DNA from: Serripes groenlandicus
Lineage: Eukaryota > Mollusca > Bivalvia > Cardiida > Cardiidae
Reading direction: 5' to 3'
Assembly: GCA_031761405.1 (NCBI GenBank)
Contig: JASEVX010000012.1
Span: 23,057,723 to 23,121,722 of the forward strand
Length of the DNA stretch: 64,000 bases
Shown here: positions 42,960-53,579 of the stretch, in pieces
How the letters are laid out: every line of letters starts with the position of its first letter
How positions within the stretch are numbered: position 1 is the first letter of the stretch
The notes under the pieces: generated by a model
The model's input: the letters and a program-made list of their open reading frames with translations, nothing else
Database searches by the model: none
Told to the model about the DNA's origin: nothing
Program-made: the position numbers and the translations under genes

Positions 42960-43703
42960 ATGGTAACTGAAAGAGTAATGTTAAAGAATAATGAATCTGC
43001 TAGAGAAAATATGAGTTTTGTTCATGACGAAATAAGTAATTTGTTAAAAACGAGCGTTGTTACAGAGGTGATAACCCCTCCTTATGTTGTAAACCCTTTG
43101 ACCGTGGCATATAATAAAAATTGCAGACACATAAATGAGTATCTCCATCTTTTCAAAGTAAAATTTGAAGATATTAAAGTCGCGGAATGTATGTTTGATA
43201 TTAGATCGTTTTTGTATACTTTCAATTTGAAAGGAGCGTATCATCATATTGATATATACCAGGAGCATAGCACTTTTATTGGCTTTAGTTGTAAATAAAA
43301 CGGTAACACGAGCTATTTCGTTTTCAATTCTCTTCCGTTCGGTATAAAAACGGCAGGTCATATATTTACAAAAGTTTTAAGGGTTGTGGTGAAGTTTTTA
43401 AGGGGCAAAGGTCATAAAGTCATTATGCTTTTAGATGACGTGATAGGCGGAGACGCTAGGTATGAAAAAGCTATTTGGTCCAGTGAGTTTACAAAGCAAA
43501 CGTTACTCGCATTTGGGTTTTTGTTGGCTCATGAGAAGTGTCATTGGATACCTATACTGAGGGTCACATGGTTAGGTCATGATTTAGACATGTACAATAA
43601 CAGGCTATATATTGCCAAAGAAAGGATAGAAAGGCTTCATTGCAAAGTAAAGATCATTTTGAAGGAGATCCAAGTCCAAAGCTATGTTTCTGATTCATGT
43701 TAA
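42960..43703 (+). pseudogene. Reverse transcriptase fragments of the DIRS remnant
   Basis: Two frames separated by a stop at about 43296-43298. Fingers and palm motifs are present: VVNPLTVAYN, CRHIN, FNLKGAYHHID, SLPFGIKTA and LLDDVIGG. The segment between VAYN and CRHIN is shorter than expected, consistent with an internal deletion. Confidence 0.75.
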
Positions 43704-44285
43704 ATATCTGGCAAACTTAATCGGTCAGATTGTATCCATGCAAAGTGTTTTTTGTGGAAGTACCAGATTGATGACTAGGTATATATGTACAAATGTATTG
43801 ATTCAAAAGCTAGCTGGAACGCACCAGTAAGAATCGCACCTGACGTAGTTGGTGGGTACCAGGAACAGAGGCTGTTGATTGTTTTCAGCAATCGTGGAGT
43901 GACGATAGAAATTGGCTGGTTCCTCCCCCAAGATTTATTTCAAAATGTATTGGAAAGATTCTTAGAGAAAGGGCCAATAGTACTTTGATAGTACCGAAAT
44001 GGAAGAGTGCGCCATTTTGGCCACAACTAGTTAATGAGAACGGAGAATTCAAGCTATTAGTGAAAGATTTCGTAAATCTAGGTCGAACAAACATTGTTTC
44101 TTCAGGTTTAGGAAATAACGGTTGTTTTGCTAAAAACCCATTGACATTTGATATGTTGGCTTTGCATTTGGGGTTTGAAGATATTTAATTAGCCATTATT
44201 TATTTTTTGACAGGTATTGGTCTGAAGCAAATCCTAAAATGTAAATTAGATAAGGCAGGAGTGCAGATCGATACGCAAACATCAG

Positions 44286-44732
44286 TTGCGGAAAGAATGG
44301 CGGGATATCTTCAAATCAAGGGCGGACAATACGGTCAAAAAGTACAAGAACTGTTTCGTTTTGTTTGAAAAATTCTGTTTTCAGCATTTGTTGGTGTCAA
44401 AGCCCGCTCTGCTAATTAGCGTAGCCATGTATTTCACGTCGCTTTTGGACGAGGGGAAATCAGTTAAGTGTAATTACGTCAGCATAGTACGGTATTAAGT
44501 GGGCACATACCATTAACGATCTTGTTGATCCGACTGAAAGTAGCATTGTGAAACATTTATTAGAATATGCCAAGCGTAACCAGTTCAAAAGAAAGACATA
44601 ACTTCTGATATGTTGAAGAATTTATGTTTTATATACACCGATTGTACTAACGTTTTAGACTTAAGAGATTTGTGTATGATCATGTTAGCATACACTTGTT
44701 TTCTTCGTATTAGCGAAGTAACCGAATTACGA
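44286..44732 (+). pseudogene. Truncated tyrosine recombinase of the DIRS remnant
   Basis: The core-binding (SAM-like) part reads DNTVKKYKNCFVLFEKF. The catalytic domain stops after the LRISE box that carries the first catalytic Arg. The HxxR and Tyr boxes are absent because a SINE-C head begins here. Confidence 0.65.
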
Positions 44733-44990
44733 TCAGTCGGTAGCGACGCGGGCTGTCAATCCAGGGGTTGTGAGTTCGAATCCCGGCTCGGCCAACTTTC
44801 TTTCCGACGATTGACAAAAGTCAATGCGACATTCGTCTTCCACCAAGGGGCCAAGTCTATGTGGAAAAGCAGCCAGTTGCGTGGAGTACTGGTGTGAGAA
44901 AATCAGGAAATGCATGAGTAGGTGAACTGGCCGCCGTGATATAACTGAGAAATTGTTAAAAACGGCGTTAAACCCCAATCAATCAATCCT
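44733..44990 (+). mobile_element. SINE-C truncating the DIRS recombinase
   Basis: The head starts at CAGTCGGTAGCGACG (first bases lost) and the copy runs to a (CAAT)n tail. Confidence 0.8.
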
Positions 44991-45296
44991 GGGCGAGTCG
45001 GCTATACGCAGTAACTGATGTCTGAGTACCGGTACATACATGTATTTCTTTTACATTGCTATTATGCTTTCATTACAAAAATATGTTGTATATATGTATA
45101 TCGACTGCCAATACACGCGTCTCCCTGTACGCACATAGAGTAGTGTTGTTGTTTTGTTTTTGAGCGAATTAAGTAAGGACATCGTGTCTTTTGAAGATAC
45201 CGTTGCAGCAATTCGGATAAACTGTATACTGTTAGTCGGTATGTAATGCCAACCCCGCAGCCTCCCGGATCTACCACAGATTTGTCTGAATTACTG

Positions 45297-45480
45297 TTAA
45301 CCCTTTCTGTCATACAATTCTGCAGGAGACGACTTTGAGCACATTTTGTCAAAAAGTGGAAAATCTATTAAATTAATGGATAACATTGTGGCAAAAGGAG
45401 AAATTGCACGTTTTGTACAATTTCGTTTGTCACGGTTTTCAAAAATCCGTCTGCTGCAGAGGTGATAGAAAGCGTCTACA
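45297..45480 (+). mobile_element. TTAA-1 MITE, right end lost
   Basis: TTAACCCTTTCTGTCATAC at the left; it ends at AAGCGTCTAC. Confidence 0.7.
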
Positions 45481-45603
45481 GACTAATCCTTTTAGATACC
45501 TTAAGGAATATTCTCCGAGAACCAGCAACAAGTTCGTACGGTGTTTTACACCGCTTTCAACGATTTATGTTATATCGCCAGTTTTCCAGTCATTATGATC
45601 CAT

Positions 45604-45802
45604 TTAACCCTTTCCCACATACAACTTTGAAAACATAGTGACAAAAACCTCCATAAAAGATGGCTTAATTGTTAAATAAAGTTGAAAACATTGTGGCCAA
45701 GGAGAATTTGCTCATCATGAGTAATTTCACCGTTGGCCATAGTTTTCAAAAGTCGTTTGCTGCTATTGTGTCAAAATGCGTCTGCATGTGGGAAAGGGTT
45801 AA
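45604..45802. mobile_element. TTAA-1 MITE
   Basis: TTAA on both sides; a deletion removes the left GCAGCAGACGAC arm. Confidence 0.75.
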
Positions 45803-45834
45803 CTGAAGAGGGAGTCGTGTCAATAATATGTAAA

Positions 45835-45915
45835 CCTCCACAATCCTGAGCGCCAAGGGGGCGTGAACCATTAAATTATTTGGTATAAACCAGATGGGCA
45901 TCAAACCCACAGACA
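45835..45915 (-). mobile_element. SINE-B fragment
   Basis: Minus-strand TTTATACCAAATAATTTAATG and CCTTGGCGCTCAGG. Confidence 0.5.
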
Positions 45916-45971
45916 GTTGAGAAAGGTAGAATTAAGATGCACAAACATGAAAAACGTCCCTTATCTTGATC

Positions 45972-46103
45972 GTTGGCAGCAGACTATTCCCACCTCCAGA
46001 CAAAAGGATCAATTGCTCAATGTTTTAAACTTCATTCAATAATTGCTCTGAATTTTCTTCAAAGTTGTCTGCTGCAGATTTTTAAGTATGTGGGAAAGGG
46101 TTC
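45972..46103. mobile_element. TTAA-1 MITE fragment
   Basis: Right half ending GTGGGAAAGGGTTCA; the left side is shortened. Confidence 0.5.
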
Positions 46104-46204
46104 AAGACAATTAAACTACTATGAATATTCATAAGGAAGGGACGGCCCAGATGGGATTCCATATCACAACCCAAAATTAATAGCTTTAGACTCGTCCAGT
46201 TTCA

Positions 46205-46335
46205 AGAACTTTCAACTCCTCTGCAGAAAATTAGGAGAAATTGCCAATTTAATATTAACAAGACTACTTTCCCCCCCAACAATGTTTTCGAAAGTAATCT
46301 GCTGCAGATGCGTCTGTTTTCGAGGGGTAAATTTC
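46205..46335. mobile_element. TTAA-1 MITE fragment
   Basis: CTCCTCTGCAG and AATCTGCTGCAGATGCGTCTG arms around a shortened centre. Confidence 0.4.
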
Positions 46336-46602
46336 TTTGACAGAGTGCCGACCACCACAGAACGCTACTGTGAAGTTTGTTTGAAATTGTTCCAGTGGTT
46401 TCAAGAACAATTTCGAACAAACTTTAACGGATCGAGTTATCAGAATAAGTTTTCTTTGGCTCAGGTAATCTTAAGATCAGTTGAAAACATTGACGGCTTC
46501 AATTTATTTCTTACGATATTTTCGAAAGACGTTGCAAGTCTTCTGTACTAGATAACTTAATTTTGAAGAATATTAACACAAAGGCAAATTTTTCTGACAT
46601 AA

Positions 46603-46613
46603 TTTATTTTATT
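46603..46613 (-). promoter_or_regulatory. Poly(A) signals of RPS26
   Basis: Two overlapping AATAAA words on the minus strand about 40 bases past the stop codon. Confidence 0.65.
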
Positions 46614-46649
46614 ATATCAGTATTGTACAAGACATTTACTTTCCAGAGT

Positions 46650-49600
46650 TTAACGAGTTCCCGCGGCCTGGCCAGGTCTGGGAGCATTTCCGTCTTGCTG
46701 CAATGGAGAAAAGAAGAAAACGTATTAAACACCAGTGTAATTCTACAATGCAATTGGATGTTTACCCAATGTGTTTTTAATCTGTGTCTGCTTAGTTAAC
46801 AAATACATCAGAGAGGTGTTGTGTAACAGCTAGAAAATAATGAAGTATACTTTAAATGCTAATTTGAAAACATTGAATGAGAAAGATTACCGAAGAGGAC
46901 TTTTTAAAACACAGACAAAATGATAAATAGCTCATTATGACTAATGTATCACCTTTACAAGTCATCCGACTCGATTCATATTCTTTTATTTATAAAGATG
47001 TTCAACATTAATGACTCGGATCATTTGATGCCATGCAGCATGTGACTGCTTCAAATTAAGTACCAACATCTTTGCTTGGTTTGGCAAATATACTAGGCAT
47101 TCTGTGTGTGCAAAATATGTATTTCTTTAAGAAAGGTGAAATGTAGAATTTTACTTCATCCACAATGTTTTCAAAAGTCTGTTGCATCTGCACAAAAATG
47201 TCACATCCATGAAAACAACAGACTATTACAAGGGTGTATGAAAAAAGACGCCTCCTGCTAGTAAAAAGCGTGAACCCTGAATCACCCTCAACAAGCTGCT
47301 AGAGCATCTGCAGACATATGCATCCACTCATCTCAGATAATGGATGAAAATTCTATTAATGGAGATATGCAACCCAGAGACACTTGATAAGTGTATATAC
47401 TATCAAACGTGAGTGTTAAGTAACAATATACTGTTTAACAAGAGGCCCAAGAGGGCCAGTATCGCTCCACGGCCATAAGGCAAAAATAAAATCTCCAAAC
47501 AGCCCTGCCCCGTGGTGGCTATTTTTTTTACCAACCACCATGGCTTAAAGGAATCTTGTAGAGTGTCACCAAAGGAATGTTTCTGCAAAATTATTTGAAA
47601 ATATGCCCGACACTTTCGGAGGAGAAGATTTTTTAAGTTTTCACTATGGTCATATAAGTCAAAATAGCCCCGCCCTCTGGCGGCCATGTTTTTCGACCAA
47701 TCAACATGGCTTGAAGGAATCTGATAGAGGGTCACCCAACGAACATTTCTACAAAATTATTTGAAAATCGGCTGAACACTTTCGGAGAAGATGTTTTAAG
47801 TTTTCACTATAGCTATATAACGCAAAAAAGCCCCGCCCCCTGGCGGCCATGTTTTTCGCCCAATCAACATTTCTTGAAGGAATCTAATTAAGGTTCACAC
47901 AAGGAACATTTCTACAAAATTATTTGAAAATCGGCCTGACACTTTTGGAGGAAAAGATTTTTTAAGTTTGCTCTTTAGCCATATAGGCAAAATAGCCCCG
48001 CCCTGTCACGGCCATGTTTTTTTACCAATCAACATGGCTTGAAGGAATCTGATAGAGGGTCACCCACGGAACATTTCTACATAATTATTTGAAAATCTGC
48101 TGAACACTTTTTGAGAAGAAGATTATTTAAGTTTTCACTATAGCTATATAAGGCAAAAAAGCCCCGCCCCCTGGCGGCCATGTTTTTCGCCCAATCAAAA
48201 TTTCTTGAAGGAATCTAATAAAGGGTCACCCAAGGAACATTTCTACAAAATTATTTGAAAATCGGCCTGACACTTTCGGAGAAGAAGATTTTTTAAGTTC
48301 TCACTATTTTTTTCTTTCGGTTGCCATGGAAACCAGAATTTTGAATGGATCAAAAAAATTTGAAGGAATTTAGTAGAGGACATTGAGAGGATGCTTCCCA
48401 TGAAGTTTCAACCAAATTGGCCAAGTGGTTAGGGAGAAGAAGTCGTTTAAAGGAAAAAGTTCACGCACGCACGACGGACAATTCGCCATGACATAAGCTC
48501 GACTGGCTTTCAGTCAGTGGAGCTAAAAATGAAAATCACAATAAATTGATTCTTACCCTGATTGGTCTGAACCTAATGGGTGGGGTTCTGTCCCGGCGTG
48601 CCTCTCGTGATCTATTTCTTACAACTTTAGAGTGAATGGCGCAAGATACACAGTATAGCAATTTAGCATATAGCTTGGGAAGGGCATACACTGTAAAGAT
48701 AAAATAGCATTCAATTATAAAACTTGATAAACGTACTTAAAAGTCCCTTTCCTTAGCATAGGACTTGATTAATACGATGATGTAACTTTACATGGCCCGC
48801 AAGCTAAACAGACAAATGCGTGCATATTCATATGCACGCCCATTTACATACTGCAGCAAACCCCATTTTCTCTCAATCCAATTGAGTGCTGAAAACCCAT
48901 ATCCACAATCCGATGCCATAACTAGCAGGGCTGAATTAAGGGATTTGTTTGTATGGTGTTAAATGACACGTTCAATAAATTTTAGTTATATCCGTGTTTC
49001 TTGGGCAAGTTATCACCACTACTGGTCCAATGTAATGTTCATGACCAAAGAAACTACAAATATGGACATCCATTATGCAAGTTAATATAAATTATCTGAA
49101 AACTTGATTTGCAATCATTGTAATGTTAACTTGTGCAGCAATAATGAAATAAATTATTCAGAAGTCAAATTGTTAATATTACCATCATATACACTAGCAT
49201 CCGAGATATCTCTCACTGCAGCTGCTTCCACAATGTTTCTGATCACAAATTTTTTGATAGCTTTATCTTTAGGTACACATCTAGCGCAATTTGTGCAGCG
49301 GACGTGGCTGACATGGCCACGCCCCTTCTTGGCGCGCCCGTTATTACGCCTTTTTGAAGTCTGAAAATAGTAAATATTTTTTGTTTCAACTCAATATTGA
49401 ACTTTCTATGTTTGCTATACTAACAATTTCAGACCAATTTTTTGCGAGTATTATATCATGAGATATCACTCCCTGCTTGGAATTTAAGAAACCATATACA
49501 ATACAGGTGTTTAAGTTTGCCTTTTAATCACAACTTGTTACAACTGAAAGTTAACAATTAAAGCGGCCCATACACAATCAATTGTATTGACAAAAATATT

Positions 49601-50964
49601 ATCACAAAATTGAAAGATATTTGTTGGCCACAAACGGCACAATAATATTGCGTATTATTTTAAGTCATTTGCCCTCTGACCATTGCTGTGCCTCTAGTGG
49701 CACTAGCTGTTTTCTGTTAATACTAATGTTCAATTATCGCGATTGACAATATAATTGATCGTGTATGGGCCCGCTTTATCCAAGAGATAACATTGAAACT
49801 TGCAATCAGTAGTTAACAGACGGGCATGCACTTTTTGTTTAGAATTGAGTTTCCTCTGCCATGTGTATGTCTGAATGACAGACATTATTTCTAATTTTAA
49901 CAAACAAGTACCAATCATAAGTACTGTAAAGCCAATTAATAAAAAAAATTAGAACGGGGTACAGATTTTTTGGTCCGACAATTGATTCGCTTCTCTTGGA
50001 AAAAATGTCCTACCGAGTTTTTATCAATTTGGGAAGTCCGTAGTAAATTATTATCCATTTTAACTCTGCAATTTTACCAAGAAAACGTAGAAAGCCTTTA
50101 AAACAAGACCCCCTTTGAAAACAATTCGAATGGGAACTTCGATTATGCATTTTACAAACTTTGAAAGAAAACTTGAAGAGACTTTAAAGCAGACACCTTT
50201 GGAAACAGTTGCGAAACGGGAATCTTTCTACAAGGAGCATCTTCTATCCTTTATCAAATACTCCAGAGAAGTAAACATGGCTTAAAAAAATAATCTCAAC
50301 CCAACAAAACCCTGCAAGATGACTTCCTTACAACTTTAAAGTTACCACACTAGGCAATTTGAGGTTTAAAACATTACATAGACGCTTGTCACGACTCGTT
50401 AAAACTGAAAACATTGGCAGGAAATAACTTCATGATAAAAGGCGTGAACATGTGCAATGTTCGGGAAAGATAATATTGGTATTTGTTGTTGTTAAGAACA
50501 CTCACAAACAATAATCATATTTTGAGTTTTAAAGTTTTACTTTCCTAAAATTAGAAAATATTTAAGACAGAAAAAGCTAAGGATTATCAATCCACGAATA
50601 CTCATTAAAATTCATAATTATTCCAATGCAACAATTTTAAAAGGATAATTTAAACACACGAATCCTTGTTTAAAATGAAAGTCGTCTTTATACGCAGAAG
50701 ATAATAAACGGACAATGAAAAAAAGTAATGAACGATTGAAGATTTGCGACAAATCCACATTACAAAATGGAATCTCTTGGTCCCACGTGGGAAATAATCA
50801 ACAACATTTTTACCAAATTTGCTGCGATAAATTCGAGGAAAACTTCGAAATTATAAAATATTTAACATAGGTTGTGTTAAATGAAGTTGAGAACTTCAGA
50901 AATGCGGTAGGGAAATGTTTAATTGACGTAAATTGCTAAGCGATTAGAAACGTGCACCCACCAT
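46650..50964 (-). CDS. RPS26: 40S ribosomal protein S26 (four exons)
   Basis: This is a structural protein of the small ribosomal subunit, located at the mRNA exit region. Coding exons in transcript order: 50964-50962 (the ATG alone), 49360-49183, 48690-48557 and 46697-46650; phases 0, 1, 0 agree and total 363 nt (120 aa plus stop). Exon 2 is unmistakable ([16 protein letters not shown], then [18 protein letters not shown]). Cysteines 23, 26, 74 and 77, the zinc site of eukaryotic S26, are all kept. Exon 3 contains [20 protein letters not shown], and exon 4 encodes a 15-residue tail ([15 protein letters not shown]). Compared with the usual animal protein, KLHYC is KLLYC and TPPPRF is TPPIRF, and the tail is slightly longer. 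The copy is intron-containing and intact, so it is the functional gene rather than a processed pseudogene. Intron 1 contains a MITE; intron 3 contains a 1.1-kb tandem-core element. Confidence 0.95.
46862..47205. mobile_element. TTAA-1-like degenerate sequence
   Basis: Scattered matches to the central and right parts, in RPS26 intron 3. Confidence 0.3.
47440..48535 (+). mobile_element. Tandem-core element with about 164-bp units, in RPS26 intron 3
   Basis: Starts AACAAGAGGCCCAAGAGGGCC and carries four to five units with CCCCGCCCCCTGGCGGCCATG. It ends with the hairpin CGACTGGCTTTCAGTCAGTGG and AGCTAAAAAT, a Helitron-like end. Confidence 0.65.
49556..49780. mobile_element. MITE in RPS26 intron 1
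   Basis: About 30-bp inverted repeats (TAAAGCGGCCCATACACAAT / inverse of ATCGTGTATGGGCCCGCTTTA), interior non-coding. Confidence 0.65.
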
Positions 50965-50987
50965 CTTGATGACTCCAACGGAAAAGG
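50965..50987 (-). promoter_or_regulatory. RPS26 5'UTR with TOP tract
   Basis: Immediately upstream of the ATG the transcript strand reads CCTTTTCCGTTGG. This is a 5' terminal oligopyrimidine tract typical of ribosomal-protein mRNAs and places transcription start at about 50986. No TATA box is seen just upstream. The first intron follows directly after the ATG (ATG|GTGGGT). Confidence 0.7.
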
Positions 50988-51380
50988 CTGAGGAGGGATA
51001 CCGTCGTGGTAATGCGGTGCGGAACTATTTTTTGCCGATTAATTTCTATCTTTTTAAGAAATATAACAATAAAGAGGGTATCAACGATTTTGAAATAATG
51101 TTGTTTTGAACATGAACAGCTAAAAACAACGATTTTCCATTTCACAAATGTCCATTCCGTCTAAGATCTACTTTTTTCTGTAAATGTAAATGGGTTGCAA
51201 AAGAAGGTGAAAAGGGAAATAATCTAAGTTACCAAAGAGAAATCAAAGTACGCGTTACTTCCATTACGATACTTTGTAAATATTTTCCAGCTCACGTTTA
51301 TTTTGTTTTTAAAGTTTCTACCCATTAATATAGTATATATAGGCTAAACCATTGATCGATGAGCATCAAACAATGAAATA
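50988..51380 (-). promoter_or_regulatory. RPS26 upstream region
   Basis: About 390 bases between the RPS26 start and a TTAA-1 MITE. No TATA box; CG-containing words cluster in the first 60 bases. Promoter function is inferred from position. Confidence 0.4.
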
Positions 51381-51598
51381 TTAACCCTTTCCCTTTATGG
51401 CGCCTTTGCAGCAGACGGCTTTTTGAAAACATAGTGACAAAGGAAGAAATTGCTCAAAACGAGCAATTTCTCATTTTGCCACAATGTTTTCCACGTTTAG
51501 TCATAGGTTATCCATTCAATTATAGAGATTTTCTATGTTTTGACAAAATATGTTGAAAGTCGTCTGCTGCAGATTTGTTGTATGAGGGAAAGGGTTAA
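51381..51598 (-). mobile_element. TTAA-1 MITE upstream of RPS26
   Basis: Full length with TTAA on both sides and a clean central hairpin (GAAATTGCTCAAAACGAGCAATTTC), about 400 bases upstream of the RPS26 start. Confidence 0.85.
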
Positions 51599-51650
51599 GT
51601 CATGCCATACAGCAAAATTAAACATTATTAAGAGGCCTACAACAAATAAG

Positions 51651-51862
51651 GGTTAACCCTTTTCCCACATACAACAAATAAGGGTTAACCCTCTTCCCGA
51701 ATACAACACATAAGGGTTAACCCTTTTCCCACATACAACAAATCTGCAGCTTACGACTCTGAAAACAACTTTATTTTTAATAGAATTGAACAAAACGATG
51801 CTGCAAGAGGAGAAATTGCTTATTATCAGTAATTTCTCCCTTTGCCACAATGTTTTCAAAAG
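51651..51862. mobile_element. TTAA-1 MITE with triplicated left end
   Basis: The terminal words GGGTTAACCCTTTTCCC and ACATACAACA occur three times at about 36-bp spacing (51651-51745) before the rest of a truncated element. Confidence 0.65.
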
Positions 51863-51943
51863 TCAAATGTAGTTGCGACTACGCAAGAACAAATTAATCT
51901 CTTGTGGATTCAATTGAGTTAATCCATAACTTATCTTTCGTTT

Positions 51944-52156
51944 ATACCTTTCTATCATGCAGAAACCGTCTGACGCCTCTGCAGCAGATGACTTTTGAAA
52001 ACATTGTGGCAGCAAGAGAATTTCTCATGACGAGCACTTTCTCTTTTTGCCACAATGATTTCAATTTGATGGGAATAATTGCTCTTTCATACATAAGACA
52101 TTTCATTCTTATTTTGTGTTAAGGTCGGCTGCTGCAGACTTGTTGCATGTGGGACA
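51944..52156 (-). mobile_element. TTAA-1 MITE, diverged
   Basis: Both GCAGCAG/CTGCTGC arms and the centre are recognisable; the terminal repeats are decayed. Confidence 0.6.
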
Positions 52157-52589
52157 GTCAGTATTGATCGAGTTCTGTGACTGTGAGGAACTTTTTTTTT
52201 GTTTGTTTAACCTTTTCATACATTCAAATATCTGCTATTGTCACATCTGTTCAATAGTTATACTTGCACTTCCATTTATGAATATTTGTCACACTTGTAA
52301 CTTTCAAAGAAGTCAAATGGATTTTTGTTGGAAGATGGAAAATGTAAAAAACCGCTTGCCGTAATTACTAGAACGTACAAGCCTTAAAGAAAATAAATCT
52401 TCGGAGATGTTTTTTTTTTAAAATTAATGACTAACACGATCAACTTGTAAGATTGCAGATACAGACACTTTTTTTTCTCCAAAGGCTTCCTATGGATTTC
52501 CACAACTACAGGGAATAATCTGATTCAATCAGATAATACACAGGCGCATATTGATCTCGATCCCAGATGTGTCTGTGTGTGTGAATGTT

Positions 52590-52810
52590 TCTAACACGTA
52601 TGCTTGTTTGCATGGTGTTTTATGGAAACAAAAATCAGGTATATCGTGGCGTTTCCTCGTCCTCGGTAAATTACCAGTACAACATGTCCATTTAGCCTGG
52701 CACCAGCGAGTCAGTCGTAAAGCTAGCCCCACAATCCAGAGCACCAAGGAGTGAAATTCATTTTAAAAGCCATTTGTAGGATTCGGCTGGCGATTGAACC
52801 CGAAATTTGC
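52590..52810 (-). mobile_element. SINE-B, diverged
   Basis: Minus-strand body with CACTCCTTGGTGCTCTGG and GAAACGCCACGATATA. Confidence 0.6.
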
Positions 52811-52931
52811 ATATTTCTGAATTTATTTTTAACCTTTTTCCACTTGCAGATGCTAGCCTACATATTATAAAGGTGACCACTACAAAATATTATCAGACAA
52901 TCCCAGTGGAAAAGTTCATACATGCCAGATA

Positions 52932-53092
52932 GATTGGGGTTAAAAGCCGTTGCTAAACAAAAAATCATTTATATCTGACAATGCGACCAGTTCACCTACC
53001 TATGTGTTATCTGGCTTTCTCACACCAGTACTGCACAAAACAGTCTTTCCAAGCAGCTGGCTGCTTTCACATATTAGTGAAAGACGATTGTT
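52932..53092 (-). mobile_element. SINE-C 3' half
   Basis: Tail and body only (GACCAGTTCACCTACC, CTCACACCAGTACTGCAC). Confidence 0.6.
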
Positions 53093-53093
53093 G

Positions 53094-53264
53094 AATTGAC
53101 TTTTGAAAACATTGTGGCAAAACAAGAAATTGCTCAATTTGTCCATTTGTCACAATGTTTTCAACTCAATAATTATACTTTGCTTGATAGACATTTTCGA
53201 TAGTTTTGTTTAGATGTTTTCAAAGTGATCTGCTGCATATTTGATGCATGTGGGAAAGGGTTAA
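53094..53264. mobile_element. TTAA-1 MITE, right part
   Basis: Ends GTGGGAAAGGGTTAA. A possible left end (AACCTTTTTCCAC) lies at 52830, with a SINE-C fragment between. Confidence 0.55.
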
Positions 53265-53344
53265 TGGTTATTGGAGTTGTGCAAACAATGCCATGCATAT
53301 AAAGAAACACGCAGCACAATTTTCTCTCTTATTTTTAATTCTAA

Positions 53345-53560
53345 CTCGACCACCTCCGTGGCGTAGTGGTAGAGCATCCGCCTCGGGAGCGGGAGGTTGT
53401 GGGTTCAATCCCTGGTAGGGTAATACCAAATACTTTAAAACTGGTAGCTATGGCTGCCCTCCTTGAGGTTCAGGGTTGCAGGGTTACCACACGACTGAAA
53501 GGCTAGTGTCAGGATAAATTGACCAGTGGCACTGGGAACGTACCCAGGAAACGCGGTGAA
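53345..53560 (+). mobile_element. SINE-B, full length
   Basis: Gly/Glu-tRNA-like head (GGCGTAGTGGTAGAGCATCC ... GGTTCAATCCC), body TACCAAATACTTTAAAACTGG and GTCAGGATAAATTGACCAG. Reference copy. Confidence 0.75.
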
Positions 53561-53579
53561 AAAACTGATATATTCTAAC

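Larger units (their letters stand above)
41795..44732 (+). mobile_element. Decayed DIRS-type retrotransposon (gag, RT/RNase H, start of tyrosine recombinase)
   Basis: Gag-like sequence starts at about 41800 and continues from the ATG at 41956 (MESVFEKISG). It crosses an apparent intron (42164-42404) and reaches a CCHC knuckle (CFDCGKPGHW) at about 42690. Reverse transcriptase follows at 42960-43703, with NNESARENMSFVH, FNLKGAYHHIDIY and the active-site string LLDDVIGG in place of the usual YxDD. The RNase H/methyltransferase-like region ends with VPKWKSAPFWP and SGLGNNG (about 43985-44120), typical of DIRS elements. From about 44280 the tyrosine recombinase begins (core-binding part, then YTCFLRISEVTEL with the first catalytic Arg). 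It is cut off by a SINE at about 44733, before the second catalytic box. Frameshifts and stops occur throughout, and a conserved block around the RT catalytic motif is deleted, so the copy is inactive. The inverted repeats and the 3' end were not identified. Confidence 0.85.

Noticed and set aside
46282..46551. 89-residue plus-strand frame
   Set aside because: Its first third is a TTAA-1 fragment and the rest has no motif; it lies beyond the RPS26 3' end.
49104..49364. 86-residue plus-strand frame
   Set aside because: It is antisense to RPS26 exon 2, which is clearly coding on the minus strand.
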